NCBI RefSeq assembly: GCF_946190065.1
Contig: NZ_CAMHZD010000001.1
Span: 124,001 to 188,000 of the forward strand
Direction: 5' to 3'
Length of the DNA: 64,000 nt
Source: Streptococcus mitis
Lineage (GTDB): Bacteria > Bacillota > Bacilli > Lactobacillales > Streptococcaceae
Position 1 is the first letter of the stretch; each line of letters starts with the position of its first letter. The notes under the pieces were generated by a model that worked only from the letters and a program-made list of their open reading frames with translations, made no database searches and was not told the origin of the DNA. Both the position numbers and the translations under genes were made by a program. Positions 9,037 through 19,232 of the stretch are shown piece by piece.

Positions 9037-10956
9037 CTAAGTTATTTTATTGAACATATATCGTACTTTATCTATCCGACTATTTGGACGACGGGGCTGG
9101 CAAACAGGTTCACCGGTAGTAACATGGTACCCTTTTAACTCTGTTAAACAAACACTACGTCCATTTGTAAAGAAAGTTAAATCACTACGATATTCTTGAA
9201 TACACCGAGCAGGGATTTCTCCACTAAGAATGACCTCATTATTTTTCAATTGAGTGTCTACGATGTTCGCACAATATTTAGGAGCATCGTTGTATGCTCG
9301 TGAAAGATATTCCTGTGGCGCATAAATTTTAAAACTAAGATATGGCTCTAACAATTCTGTTCCAGCTTTTTTTAAGACTTGTTCCAATACAATAGGAGCA
9401 AGCATCCGAAAATCTGCTGGGGTACTAACAGGGCTATAGTATAAGCCATACTTAAAACAGATTTTACAGTCCGTCACATTCCAACCATACAATCCTTGTT
9501 CACAGCCATAGCGTATCCCCTCCATAACTGCATTTTGAAACGATTGATTTAAGTATCCAAGAGAAACCGAGCTCTCATACTGTACTCCGCTCCCTAATGG
9601 AAGCTGTGCTACAGATAGACCAATGGAAGCCCAGAAAGGATTCGGTGGAACTTCGATGTGAATGGTATACTCTGCTTTTTTTAACGGTCTTTCCATATAA
9701 ATGACTGTAGGCTCTTTTATTTCTATCTCCACATGATACTTTTCTTGCAGCAGAGCACAAGTCACTTCCATTTGTACTTTCCCTAAGAAAGAAAGTATGA
9801 TTTCATGTGTCGCAGAATCCACATAATATCGCAGAAGCGGGTCACTGTCGGAGATTTCTAAAAGTGCATCAAGTAACATTTCCCTTTGTTGAGGTTTGCT
9901 CGGTTCAACAGTCGTTTGCAGCAGAGGGAGGGGATTTTCAATTCTCTCTCTCTGTGGCAATAGCTTTGTATCTCCAAGAACACTATTTAACTTCAAAAAC
10001 TCATTCTGCAAAATAACAATTTCCCCGGAATAAGCCTTATCGATTTTACATAATTCACCATTTATTGAAGTATACATTTCTGTAATTTTTATTTTTTCCT
10101 TTTCCGATATTCTAACCGAATCTCGCAAATGCAGTACGCCACTATAAAGACGTATATATGCAAGACGCTGTCTTTTTTCCGAATACTCAATTTTGAAAAC
10201 TTTTCCGCAAAGTTCAGACTGACCTCGATGTGTTGATGAATAAAATTTATTAGTAATAACTTCTATAAGGTTATCAATCCCTATATTACTTTTTGCACTT
10301 CCATGATAAAGAGGGAACAGAGAACAATTCTGAAATCTTATGCTTTCCTCTTGTTCGAGTTCCAATGCTTCTAATGATTTACCGGACATATATTTCTCTA
10401 AAAGGTCATCGTTTCCCTCTATTACCGTATCCCATTGTTCAGATTCGGTAAAGTTCGTCACACACATATTAGGATACAGTTCTACCTTCTGTTTGATTAC
10501 AATTTCGGCAGAAAGTTTCTCTTTAATATCCTGATAAACCGTTGATAAATCAATTCCATTTTGGTCAATCTTATTGATAAAAAAGATTGTGGGAATCCCC
10601 ATTTTCCTAAGTGCATGAAATAATATACGAGTTTGTGCTTGTACGCCATCTTTTGCAGAAATCAGTAGAATTGCCCCATCTAAAACTGATAATGAACGAT
10701 ATACTTCTGCTAAGAAATCCATATGTCCTGGCGTGTCTATGATGTTCACCTTCGTATTTTCCCACTGAAAAGAGGTTATTCCTGTCTGAATTGTAATTCC
10801 TCTCTGACGTTCTAAAAGCGTATTATCCGTCCTCGTTGTACCTTTGTCCACGCTTCCTAATTCTGTAATCGCTCCACTGTTATATAATAAGCTTTCTGTT
10901 AAGGTAGTTTTTCCCGCATCAACATGAGCTAAAACTCCAATATTAATAATTTTCAT
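9037..10956 (-). CDS. tet(M): Ribosomal protection tetracycline resistance protein Tet(M)
   Basis: A protein of 639 residues starting [18 protein letters not shown]. It is a GTPase of the EF-G/EF-Tu family with the G1 loop [16 protein letters not shown] (G3) and NKID (G4). It binds the ribosome and displaces tetracycline. A Met five codons further upstream is also in frame (10971), but that ATG carries the GGAGG of the real Shine-Dalgarno, which is placed 8 bases before 10956. Expression is controlled by the leader peptide and attenuator just upstream. Confidence 0.98.
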   Translation of the reverse strand: MKIINIGVLAHVDAGKTTLTESLLYNSGAITELGSVDKGTTRTDNTLLERQRGITIQTGITSFQWENTKVNIIDTPGHMDFLAEVYRSLSVLDGAILLISAKDGVQAQTRILFHALRKMGIPTIFFINKIDQNGIDLSTVYQDIKEKLSAEIVIKQKVELYPNMCVTNFTESEQWDTVIEGNDDLLEKYMSGKSLEALELEQEESIRFQNCSLFPLYHGSAKSNIGIDNLIEVITNKFYSSTHRGQSELCGKVFKIEYSEKRQRLAYIRLYSGVLHLRDSVRISEKEKIKITEMYTSINGELCKIDKAYSGEIVILQNEFLKLNSVLGDTKLLPQRERIENPLPLLQTTVEPSKPQQREMLLDALLEISDSDPLLRYYVDSATHEIILSFLGKVQMEVTCALLQEKYHVEIEIKEPTVIYMERPLKKAEYTIHIEVPPNPFWASIGLSVAQLPLGSGVQYESSVSLGYLNQSFQNAVMEGIRYGCEQGLYGWNVTDCKICFKYGLYYSPVSTPADFRMLAPIVLEQVLKKAGTELLEPYLSFKIYAPQEYLSRAYNDAPKYCANIVDTQLKNNEVILSGEIPARCIQEYRSDLTFFTNGRSVCLTELKGYHVTTGEPVCQPRRPNSRIDKVRYMFNKIT

Positions 10957-10971
10957 GTGATTTTCCTCCAT

Positions 10972-11058
10972 TCAAAAGCCCAAAAGGGCATAAAAATCCC
11001 AGTGATAAATACTCTTATCACTGGGATTTTTATGCATAACCATAGGCATACAAAGCAT
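10972..11058 (-). CDS. orf12: tet(M) leader peptide (Tn916 Orf12)
   Basis: A 28-codon leader beginning MLCMPMVMHKNPSDK and ending ALLGF, whose stop is 16 bases before the tet(M) ATG. In Tn916, translation of this peptide is coupled to transcription attenuation, and tetracycline-induced changes in ribosome movement favour read-through into tet(M). The attenuator stem lies inside the coding sequence (10992-11031). Confidence 0.9.
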   Translation of the reverse strand: MLCMPMVMHKNPSDKSIYHWDFYALLGF

Positions 11059-11195
11059 ACAGATATTCTCCGGATACTTTAGAATCACATGATAAAGGTA
11101 TTCTTAAACTGGGTACAAAAAACTAAGCCCTCCTAAAAAAGGACATCCAATTATTTGTTCCCACTATCAAATTGACAGTTTATTTAAGAATACCT
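10992..11195 (-). promoter_or_regulatory. tet(M) attenuator structures
   Basis: Two inverted repeats are visible. The first has a 17-bp stem with arms 10992-11008 and 11015-11031 and runs of A/T at its base, a terminator-like attenuator. The second pairs AGGTATTCTTAAA (11096-11108) with its complement at 11183-11195 and encloses a palindrome-rich leader. They fit the known attenuation control of tet(M). A promoter-like AATTAT lies near 11230-11240 on the minus strand. Confidence 0.75.
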
Positions 11196-11332
11196 TGCCG
11201 CATATTTATTAACTCCTTTTAAATAGATACTTAAATTATAGCACGTAAGAGCATATTTGTAAAGGAATCTCCAATTTTTTATCAAAGAGAGTACGTGATT
11301 ACAAAATAGCTGTAATAATGTACCAATATTTG

Positions 11333-12250
11333 TTATTCTATAATCTTCCAATTACTCCCGTTCTTTTCAAGTACCAAATCAAATTGAGATACCTGCGTTG
11401 CTTTGGTCTGCTGGTCGATATACTCCACTGTCAGCGATACCGTGACTTGATTATCCTTACGATTGTGAATAGGATTTACCAGTTCTTGAAAGATGTACTC
11501 TTTTCCGATTGGTTTTAATATCCCGTCATTCACATAGTAGGAAAGTTCACTGGCTGTCGCTGTAGGATAGAGCTTGAAGAACGTCGTTAAAAACTCATTG
11601 ATTTCATTGGTTGTAATGGAATCAACCGTCCCCTCACTTTCAATGGCTTTTGGTTTATAACTTGATTTCTTAGGTATGTTGGTAATGGTCGGATTCTTAA
11701 CCAGTACCATATTTCCAGAACCATCTACATAGACACTCACTATATAAGCAGAGTGGACGGTCTTTGTATTTTCTCCCTCTGTAATGAGCTGGTCTACACT
11801 GTAGGTTACATTAAACTCATTGTCGCCAGTTGGCTCTACCGTCCATATCTGAAATCCTCTTACAGAAGACGATACAGGAATATCTTTGCGTACTGTATCA
11901 ACATTGAGAGCTTGAAGTTCATCTGTCAGATAGCCTTTTAGACTTTCCATTCGATTATCAATGGACTTATCGGATTGCTCCCATGAATAGTAGACTTTCG
12001 CAAAGTTCTCTACAAAATTTTCTACATGATGAGTATCAACGTATTCCTTTTCTATGATAGTTGTTTCGTGAATAGTATGAGTATCTATAGCTGTAAAGTG
12101 CTTGAATATCGCAAAGCTGAAACTAAGCCCTAAAAGTACCCACAAGGCAATCACAACCTTTTTATGAGGATTGACCTTATAGTAGACACGAGGTTTCTTT
12201 TCCTTTGGTATCTGTTTTTCTTTATTCTGATTTTTTCTAAATTTCATCAT
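11333..12250 (-). CDS. orf13: Tn916 Orf13, VirB8/TcpC-like conjugation protein
   Basis: About 305 residues, with a basic cytoplasmic N-terminus, one membrane segment (VVIALWVLLGLSFSFAIF) and an extracellular region with the NTF2-like fold pattern of TcpC/VirB8. It is a structural part of the conjugation channel. The ATG at 12250 follows AAAGGAAG at good spacing; an ATG six codons upstream (12268) overlaps the orf14 stop as ATGA and is the alternative start. Confidence 0.88.
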   Translation of the reverse strand: MMKFRKNQNKEKQIPKEKKPRVYYKVNPHKKVVIALWVLLGLSFSFAIFKHFTAIDTHTIHETTIIEKEYVDTHHVENFVENFAKVYYSWEQSDKSIDNRMESLKGYLTDELQALNVDTVRKDIPVSSSVRGFQIWTVEPTGDNEFNVTYSVDQLITEGENTKTVHSAYIVSVYVDGSGNMVLVKNPTITNIPKKSSYKPKAIESEGTVDSITTNEINEFLTTFFKLYPTATASELSYYVNDGILKPIGKEYIFQELVNPIHNRKDNQVTVSLTVEYIDQQTKATQVSQFDLVLEKNGSNWKIIE

Positions 12251-12264
12251 TAAATCTTCCTTTC

Positions 12265-13266
12265 TCATTGTTTGATTCGTCCTGCTCCCACTAAATGCTG
12301 TTGCCAGTAGGGGCTTGTTAAGTCGGCATAACCGATTGGGTCGCCTGCATGAAACATACGGTTATTGCCAAGGTATATCCCAACATGAGTAATATAAGAG
12401 CCAGCGTTATAGGTAGAATGAAAGAAAACCAAATCGCCAGCTTGTGCTTCCGATAGTGGGATATGCTGGGTCACATCATATTGCTGTTGTGCGGTTCGTG
12501 GTAAGTTAATTCCAGCTTTTCCATACGTCCATTGTGTCAGTCCGCTACAATCAAAAGAAGTAGTCGGGGAAGCTCCACCGTAAACGTATCGCCAGCCCTC
12601 ATATTTCAGTGCTTCGTCCATGATGGCTTGTACCGTATCATCATCAAACTCTGTTGTGACAAGATACTGCGTTACCAGTTGCACATAAAACATATTGCCA
12701 TAGTTGTATCGCCAGCCCCCATTGATAGGTATGGCTATGGGATTGGGGTAAGACACTTTTTCGCCACCTGAATACTCTTTTGAGAAACTTTGAGCCAGTT
12801 CAAAGGTATATTTATTTCCACGATTAGCCACATACCCTAAGAAACCACCACCATAATTGTAGGACTGGATAACCGATTCTAAATCTACACTGAGCCTTTC
12901 GCTACTGGCTAATAATTCACTGAAATACTTCACACCTTGCTTAATGGATTCTTCTGTACTCAATGAATTAGGTGGAAGACCGAGGGATTCCGAGGACTGC
13001 ATAACATCTTCCGCAGTACCGCCCGATTCCACCTGTATAATCGCAAGAAGTATGTTGACATATTCTTCAACGCCATATTCTTTGGCATATTTTTCTACCA
13101 TAGGCTTATGAGCCAGCACTTCTGCGGAAACATTCACACCTCCATAATGAATATTGGAAATTCCGCTGTCCTGTTCATCTGAAAATAAAATGGCAACAAA
13201 CAGAAGCAGTGAGAAGACCATCAAGAATAATCCAGAACCACCAATCACTAAAGTTTTCAACTTCAT
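12265..13266 (-). CDS. orf14: Tn916 Orf14, lysozyme-NlpC/P60 cell-wall hydrolase
   Basis: A protein of 333 residues. There is one N-terminal membrane segment (SGLFLMVFSLLLFVAILF), then a lysozyme-like domain (ILLAIIQVESGG, SYNYGGGFLGYV), then a C-terminal NlpC/P60 domain with catalytic Cys in TSFDCSGLTQW and His in YITHVGIYLG. It degrades peptidoglycan to allow channel assembly. It overlaps orf15 by 4 bases (ATGA). Confidence 0.92.
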   Translation of the reverse strand: MKLKTLVIGGSGLFLMVFSLLLFVAILFSDEQDSGISNIHYGGVNVSAEVLAHKPMVEKYAKEYGVEEYVNILLAIIQVESGGTAEDVMQSSESLGLPPNSLSTEESIKQGVKYFSELLASSERLSVDLESVIQSYNYGGGFLGYVANRGNKYTFELAQSFSKEYSGGEKVSYPNPIAIPINGGWRYNYGNMFYVQLVTQYLVTTEFDDDTVQAIMDEALKYEGWRYVYGGASPTTSFDCSGLTQWTYGKAGINLPRTAQQQYDVTQHIPLSEAQAGDLVFFHSTYNAGSYITHVGIYLGNNRMFHAGDPIGYADLTSPYWQQHLVGAGRIKQ

Positions 13267-15440
13267 GGTTTCTTACCGACTTTCTTAATGGTGGCGGTTT
13301 TGATTGGTGGTCTACTTCTTGTATTTTGTAGTGGTACTCTTTGAACAGTAGACGGACGTTCTTTTGTGATTGGACGTTGTGAAGTTCTATCTGCTGTAGT
13401 GGTTGAAGTTGCTGGCTTTTGAACGGTTTTTTCTTGAACGGTATTGCCTTGGCGTTCCACTTTTGGACTTGAAAAATCGGACTTAACTGCTGGACGCTCT
13501 TGTTTGGCTTGTTGAGATTCCTTATATGAAGTCTGAATATTAGACTGTTTTGAGGTCTGTTCATCATGATATTGTTCTTGTCTTGTAGTCGGTCTTTCAT
13601 GAACAGAAGAAGCAGGCTGTTTTTTCTGTTTGACCTGTTCCATTTCAGAGCGACGCTTCGCAATGGTTTTTCGCCTTTGTTCCTGCTGTTCCTTGCGTCC
13701 ACTGGCTCTGTCCGCTTTGGTTTGAGAAATACTACTGGTTAAATCACGGACATTCTCTTTTACTTTGGATTTTCCTTGATATACTGCATATCTTGCATTG
13801 GTCGGCAAATCTTTAACCTGTTCTTTCAAACCACTAGCAGTGTCTACCATTCTGTCTTTAGTATCAGCTACTGTACCGATGGTTTGACCGATACGTTTTC
13901 CAAGTGTTGATTTTTCCTTTCCGTCTGGTCGGGAGTGATCTGCTTGTGTCCTTGCAGAACTCCCCGAACCCGACTGTCCTTTTTTACCTGTAACAATGGC
14001 AGACCCAGCCCCTAGAGTAGTCATGGAACGTCCAAGTTTCCGCTGTAGACGGTGCATGTGAGCGTGCATAAGCATACGAGGTTTTCTCATCACACGACTT
14101 CCCACACTTTGAGAATCGTTACTCTGTAGAGAAAACATACTCATTAAATCGCCCAGCTTGAAGTAGATTCCTGCAAAGGTCACAATCTGTAGAAAAGCAA
14201 TCAAAAAGAACGGATAACCAGCCGATAAGGTATAGAGCATGGTTGAAATACTAAATGCTGTCGTAATAATCAATGTGATTCCAGCTCGTGTCAAAATGGT
14301 ATTAAAGAGCTTTGTTATGGCTCGTTTTGACATACCATCAAATGATGGAATCATGCTTAAAATAAAGCTCACAGGCAGAAACATAGCATAGATGATAAAA
14401 AGTACCTGCGAGAAAATCATGATTCCTGTTAATAGGAATACAAATATGGAAATCCCAATATTGAAGACAAATAGGAAGAAGACTGTACCTAAACGGTTAA
14501 TGGTCTTTGTAATGGTTAGATTGGTATTGCTTCTGTCTTCAATTTCTTCCGCAACAATTTTTTCTCTGTCTTCGCCATTGTTGGAATCTGGGCTGGTGGA
14601 GAGCAGGCTTTCCACACGGTCAATACCGATACTTTCAATGTCTGAACTGTTGTATTGAAGCAGTAGCCACGGTTGCTGAACCTGTATGGAAAACAGGCTA
14701 TCTCTGATTAAGTCCACGCTGTCCTTGCCTTGACTATCGGAATGGGGCATGACAATCTTCGTGCCAAGTGATAAACTGGCATTACTGATGTCTGATGAAA
14801 AGTCATTGATTTTTTTAATGTAGTCGGGAGCGTAGGCAATAAAGGAAGCCGATAGGATAAACACCAGCACAAAATTCATAATGGCATGAATTGCCTTTGT
14901 GGTTTCTCTCTTTATCAGTCCCGTATAGGCAACATAAACCCCAAGAACCAAAATCAAGAGTAAGAGGAATCCAACATAGAAACCCTCTGTTGAAAATCCG
15001 TTTGCACTCACACCAGCTAAGGTCTGCATATTCTTACCAATGGAATCTGCTGTAGCGGAAATGAAGTCTAAGGAATAGGCTTCCTGTACTAAGTAACCTG
15101 TCGCATTGGAAACATACAAACTGATTGTCCAAATAAAATTGGTAATGGCATATAGTCCATACATGACCTGTTTTCCAATCCCGTCCGACCAGTTCCACGG
15201 AAGCCAGCCCCAGCTATTATCCACATAAAAATCCAGTTGATAGTTTTCAAGTGGGTATCGGCTGTATTCATTTGCCACATTGACCGTATCATCTACCAAG
15301 CCCGCAGCTTGAACCACCGTTCCCAGCATGGCTAAAAGAAAAATGGCAATCACAAGTGTGAAAGCCACTGTCATTGCCACTTTACCTAGACGTTTCAGCG
15401 TCCAGTTTGATTTTATTCTGTTTACTATTGATGGTTTCAC
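13263..15440 (-). CDS. orf15: Tn916 Orf15, VirB6-like membrane channel protein
   Basis: A protein of 725 residues. The N-terminal ~450 residues contain about seven or eight hydrophobic segments (for example VAMTVAFTLVIAIFLLAML and FLLLLILVLGVYVAYTG). The C-terminal ~280 residues are polar, rich in Gln, Lys, Thr and Ser, and probably disordered. It is the polytopic VirB6-like component of the Tn916 type IV secretion system. It lies 2 bases after orf16 and overlaps orf14. Confidence 0.9.
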   Translation of the reverse strand: MKPSIVNRIKSNWTLKRLGKVAMTVAFTLVIAIFLLAMLGTVVQAAGLVDDTVNVANEYSRYPLENYQLDFYVDNSWGWLPWNWSDGIGKQVMYGLYAITNFIWTISLYVSNATGYLVQEAYSLDFISATADSIGKNMQTLAGVSANGFSTEGFYVGFLLLLILVLGVYVAYTGLIKRETTKAIHAIMNFVLVFILSASFIAYAPDYIKKINDFSSDISNASLSLGTKIVMPHSDSQGKDSVDLIRDSLFSIQVQQPWLLLQYNSSDIESIGIDRVESLLSTSPDSNNGEDREKIVAEEIEDRSNTNLTITKTINRLGTVFFLFVFNIGISIFVFLLTGIMIFSQVLFIIYAMFLPVSFILSMIPSFDGMSKRAITKLFNTILTRAGITLIITTAFSISTMLYTLSAGYPFFLIAFLQIVTFAGIYFKLGDLMSMFSLQSNDSQSVGSRVMRKPRMLMHAHMHRLQRKLGRSMTTLGAGSAIVTGKKGQSGSGSSARTQADHSRPDGKEKSTLGKRIGQTIGTVADTKDRMVDTASGLKEQVKDLPTNARYAVYQGKSKVKENVRDLTSSISQTKADRASGRKEQQEQRRKTIAKRRSEMEQVKQKKQPASSVHERPTTRQEQYHDEQTSKQSNIQTSYKESQQAKQERPAVKSDFSSPKVERQGNTVQEKTVQKPATSTTTADRTSQRPITKERPSTVQRVPLQNTRSRPPIKTATIKKVGKKP

Positions 15441-15442
15441 AT

Positions 15443-17890
15443 TTACACCTCTTTTCGCACAGGTGGTCTGGTATCAAAGGCATGGAGCAGTTCTTCAAAT
15501 ACAGGGTGGAACTGTATCACACCGACACGACCATATAAATCACTGATAAGGCATTGCCCGTTTTCCAAATCACGCAATCGCTTCTGATTGTTTTCGTCCT
15601 CTGGGTCTACACCAAAAAAGGCTAAGGTCTTTTTAATCTCGTTAAGGTCAGTGGAACGAAATGCAAATTTTAAGCCGAGGTTATTTTTCAGTTTTTCATC
15701 TAAGAGGTCGTCTGTATTTTGGGTCACGAAATATACCCCAGCGTTCATAGCACGACCAGCCCGAACCAGCTTCATAGATAGTGTTTTTCCTTGTGCTACC
15801 TGTAAAAAGCTCCATGCTTCGTCTAAATCTACAATCTTGAAAATGCTTCGGTCTGTATGGATAAAGTCTAAAGCAAAGGTACTAATGACAATCAGCATAG
15901 CAACGGATAAAAGCTCCATAGTGGTATATTCCTCAAAGGAAGTTTCCTTGTCGGGAAGTACCAAGTCCGCAACCTGTATAATGTTCAGTTGTTTTTCTAA
16001 GCTGATAGACTGCTCCACATAACCATTACTGAATAATAAATGTGCAAAGTCATAGTCTGTAAAACTTTCGATATGGTCGGCTATACTGGTACTTAGTGGC
16101 GTATTCTCAACCCGTAATTCCTCAATCACTTTCATCAACCCTCGTACTTCACTATTGGTTACTGCACGAATGGCTTTTCTAAGGATTGGGAAGCGTTCCC
16201 CATCACGAGAGGAAATCCCCGTAAGGAATGTCAGAATATCAATAGCCAGTGATTCAGAATCTTTGGGATTTTTCATAATCACATAAGGGTCAAGTAAGCC
16301 TTTGTTTTTCTCATCAGAAGTCAGAGTGACGATATTGATTTCATGGGAAATCTCTGGCAAGGTTTCTTTCCATCTGCCACGTTCTGCTTTTGGGTCTACA
16401 ATCACTGCTTGTGCCCCATAAAGCACCGCATAATAGACGATAAGGTTATTCGCAAAGGATTTACCACCACCCAGCGAACCAACAAAAGCCGACGCTAACG
16501 CATTGGTTACTGAACCCTTAACCCCTTGACTGGCAAGAGCAGGTTTCAGATAGACATTGCGTCCAGTATCTAAGCTGTAGCCAACATAAATCCCCTCATT
16601 TTCCCCCAGCATTTGAGTAGCACCAAAACCTAAACCAGCGAGGAAATCAGAGGTCACGTATTGAATATAATCATTCATATAACGCTTGCTGGCAGGTAAA
16701 AATTCTTCATGTAAGCCGAGCATATCCCCAAATGGTCGTACCAGTTTTACGCTTAAATCGTCATAAAAATCTTTCACTTCATTACAACGACGTTTGAGTT
16801 CGTCAAGATCATTTGCTGATACCCTTACCACATAAGACAGCTTGTACATAGATTCCTTGCTTTGGTCTAAATTGGTTTCCAGCTCATTCACACTTTCCAG
16901 AGCTTCCGCCACATTGGAGCTGGTTTCATTATCACTTTGCCAAGCGTGGTTATCCAAGTCTTTCAGTTCTTTCTTTTTATTGCGGACAGTAGATAGGGCT
17001 TTACGATTCGCTACAATTTCCACATTCATTGACGTATCAATCGGGAATGTAAATTGCTGTTGCTGGTAGTAGAAGATTTCAGAGGACGGGAAGTCCAGTT
17101 CTCCGACAATGCTGTTAATGGTAAAGTAAGCTACATAGACGGTTTCATCTTCCTGCTGGATTTTCAAATATCGCTGTTTTTCTTCCACCAAACAGCGAGT
17201 AGGCTTAATCAAGTCATAGTATTTAATCAGCGTTTCATTATCCAGCTTTTTCTTTGATAGATGGTACTCATACTCTTCATAGGCAGTGCCTGTCTGTCCG
17301 TAAAGGTGTTCAATCAGATAGCCGAAGTCGTCCTTATCTAACCTGCGGATTTTGAAACGACGAGAGATTTTATTTTCTAAGAGCTTTTCCATCTTCTGAA
17401 AACGCAGAATTTCATCATTACTCATACTAACAAAATCGCCCATCAGCTTATGGTTCACATCATAGACAAAATCAGACAAAGCATTTTTTGCTTCAACGGT
17501 AAGACTTTTCATAGAAAACTCCTGATCGTTGAGAAGCAACTTAAAGCCGATAAAGAAACGGTAGTTCACTTGATTTTCGCCAATCATGGATATTAAAGCG
17601 TCTGTCTGTTGGTCGATTTTGTCATAGGCAACCGCTTTGAGCTTGCCAGTGACTTCATTTTTGGAACGCTCTTGTGCAGAACGTATGCTGGATTCTGTAC
17701 TGATTTGTAAAGCATGAATTTTGCCATCACGATTTTGTGCGATAAGCTGTCTGAAAGAATCATGCACTTGTATTTTCTGTTCTGGACTTAGAAATGAGTA
17801 ATTGTAAGGAACAAGCTCATAGTAAGCATAACATTCCCCGTCTTTATTCCAGACGAGATTGTTTTCAATGTATTTAATTGGATATGCCAT
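15443..17890 (-). CDS. orf16: Tn916 Orf16, VirB4-like conjugation ATPase
   Basis: A protein of 815 residues when started at MAYPIKYIENN. Walker A is SLGGGKSFANN, and Walker B is the FKIVDLDEAWSFL segment with a following TQNTDDLL. It energises the Tn916 transfer channel. The frame is open 17 codons further upstream, but an AGGAG lies 8 bases before the ATG at 17890, and this start reduces the overlap with orf17 to 17 bases. Confidence 0.93.
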   Translation of the reverse strand: MAYPIKYIENNLVWNKDGECYAYYELVPYNYSFLSPEQKIQVHDSFRQLIAQNRDGKIHALQISTESSIRSAQERSKNEVTGKLKAVAYDKIDQQTDALISMIGENQVNYRFFIGFKLLLNDQEFSMKSLTVEAKNALSDFVYDVNHKLMGDFVSMSNDEILRFQKMEKLLENKISRRFKIRRLDKDDFGYLIEHLYGQTGTAYEEYEYHLSKKKLDNETLIKYYDLIKPTRCLVEEKQRYLKIQQEDETVYVAYFTINSIVGELDFPSSEIFYYQQQQFTFPIDTSMNVEIVANRKALSTVRNKKKELKDLDNHAWQSDNETSSNVAEALESVNELETNLDQSKESMYKLSYVVRVSANDLDELKRRCNEVKDFYDDLSVKLVRPFGDMLGLHEEFLPASKRYMNDYIQYVTSDFLAGLGFGATQMLGENEGIYVGYSLDTGRNVYLKPALASQGVKGSVTNALASAFVGSLGGGKSFANNLIVYYAVLYGAQAVIVDPKAERGRWKETLPEISHEINIVTLTSDEKNKGLLDPYVIMKNPKDSESLAIDILTFLTGISSRDGERFPILRKAIRAVTNSEVRGLMKVIEELRVENTPLSTSIADHIESFTDYDFAHLLFSNGYVEQSISLEKQLNIIQVADLVLPDKETSFEEYTTMELLSVAMLIVISTFALDFIHTDRSIFKIVDLDEAWSFLQVAQGKTLSMKLVRAGRAMNAGVYFVTQNTDDLLDEKLKNNLGLKFAFRSTDLNEIKKTLAFFGVDPEDENNQKRLRDLENGQCLISDLYGRVGVIQFHPVFEELLHAFDTRPPVRKEV

Positions 17891-18266
17891 AAAATTCACT
17901 CCTAACTGCTGTAATGGCTTCTTGTGGCTGGTTTCTGCCAAGCGTTACTTTTTTTCCTGCATAGGTCAGCTTTGGTCGCAGTGCATAAGCAATGACAGAC
18001 TTCAAAAATCCATAAGGCTTTTTACCATCAAAAGTTTTTGTAGACATAAACCATGTGAAAGCCACAGGAATCCCAAAGTATTTGAGAAATGCTCCCTCTA
18101 TCATGGAAAGAGGGGGCAAGTTGCCAAGTATCATCACTGCAAAGAGTGACACGACAAACCATGTCATTTGCGTAAAGGTTATGGGAAACGGAAGTCTAAA
18201 ATCATTGATAGAATACAGTACCTTTTCCACAGACCAGATACTGGTATAGCTTCGTATTTTCTTCAT
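17874..18266 (-). CDS. orf17: Tn916 Orf17, TcpE-like membrane protein
   Basis: About 130 residues starting MKKIRSYTSIWSVEKVLY. Two hydrophobic stretches (FTQMTWFVVSLFAVMILG and FGIPVAFTWFM) match the TcpE family of Gram-positive conjugation proteins. The ATG at 18266 has AAAGGA 8-9 bases upstream. The frame continues 38 codons upstream to 18380, but that ATG lacks a ribosome binding site and overlaps ardA. Confidence 0.85.
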   Translation of the reverse strand: MKKIRSYTSIWSVEKVLYSINDFRLPFPITFTQMTWFVVSLFAVMILGNLPPLSMIEGAFLKYFGIPVAFTWFMSTKTFDGKKPYGFLKSVIAYALRPKLTYAGKKVTLGRNQPQEAITAVRSEFYGISN

Positions 18267-18354
18267 GTAATCAATCCTTTCATAAAAAATAGGGGTAGCT
18301 GATTGAGCCACCCCGTAAAATAGAAAATCTGCCAGTAGTAATGTACCGACAGAT

Positions 18355-18852
18355 TTAATAGACGATTTCAAAAATCCCATGATTGGTTGAGATAAACGTT
18401 CCTGAAAGGTCTAAATCCCGACCATAGGCTTGATAATCAATATAGTTTTGAAGACTAGCTGGTACTTCGCCTAAAGCACCCGTTTCTTCAATGTAGTAGC
18501 GTGCCACGTCATACATATCATCACAATCGGAATGAATGATAATATCCTCTTGATGTTCGCTTAGTTCTTCAATGCTTGAAAAATGAGTGAGCAGAGCAGA
18601 TAGCTCCGATTGTAATTCTTCGGGTAATTCCGATACCATTTCCCATAGTCGATTGAGTTCGCCAATGGAAGTGTATTCGTCAACCGTAAAGGGTAACTCG
18701 TAGTCATGAATGGCGTATTCCTCATATTCATCATTCAAGCCGATTTTCTCTTTGACTTCCTCAAAGTCAATGGGAAAGGTAAACCACGCACCGACCAATT
18801 CGCCCTCATTGTATTTGCCTAAATTCGCAATATAGACTTGCATATCGTCCAT
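18355..18852 (-). CDS. ardA: ArdA antirestriction protein (Tn916 Orf18)
   Basis: A strongly acidic protein of 165 residues (MDDMQVYIANLGKYNEGELVGAWF). ArdA mimics B-form DNA and inhibits type I restriction enzymes, protecting the element on entry into a new host. The acidic character and length fit the Tn916 protein of known structure. It sits in the transfer gene cluster between orf17 and orf19. Confidence 0.93.
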   Translation of the reverse strand: MDDMQVYIANLGKYNEGELVGAWFTFPIDFEEVKEKIGLNDEYEEYAIHDYELPFTVDEYTSIGELNRLWEMVSELPEELQSELSALLTHFSSIEELSEHQEDIIIHSDCDDMYDVARYYIEETGALGEVPASLQNYIDYQAYGRDLDLSGTFISTNHGIFEIVY

Positions 18853-18968
18853 ATATTCACGTCCTTTCTTTGTAGAGATTCAAAAATCCCTACCGCACTT
18901 CGTTTGGTGTACCATTCCTTTGCGGAACATAAGAAAACCACTTATATTCCACAAAAGAACGGTTTTAT

Positions 18969-19190
18969 TTAAGCACCAATAATGCGATTGAATAGCTCTA
19001 GTAAAATGTCTTTTACTCCAGCAGCGTTGAAGACTAAGCCAACCGCAATAATCGCAATAATTAAAAAGCCAATCAGTTTGCTAAACTCACGCTTGAAGCC
19101 AAGATACAAGCCAATCACAACGATTGCTAAAAGCACCAGTGATTGAGCGTTTGATAGAAACCAGTTATAAAGGTTTTGTCCAAAATTCAT
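18969..19190 (-). CDS. orf19: Tn916 Orf19, small membrane protein (TcpD-like)
   Basis: A protein of 73 residues with two membrane segments (SLVLLAIVVIGLYLGF and LIGFLIIAIIAVGLVF). It is the TcpD-like component encoded just before ardA in Tn916-type elements. Its function in the channel is inferred from position and family. AGGAGA precedes the ATG. Confidence 0.85.
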   Translation of the reverse strand: MNFGQNLYNWFLSNAQSLVLLAIVVIGLYLGFKREFSKLIGFLIIAIIAVGLVFNAAGVKDILLELFNRIIGA

Positions 19191-19232
19191 AAAAATGTTC
19201 TCCTCTCTATATTCAATGAATTTGTATTTGAG

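Noticed and set aside
13175-13702. Minus-strand 175-codon frame inside orf14/orf15
   Set aside because: It overlaps the C-terminal part of orf15 and the start of orf14 in another frame; the low-complexity Gln/Lys-rich orf15 sequence causes the long open shadow.
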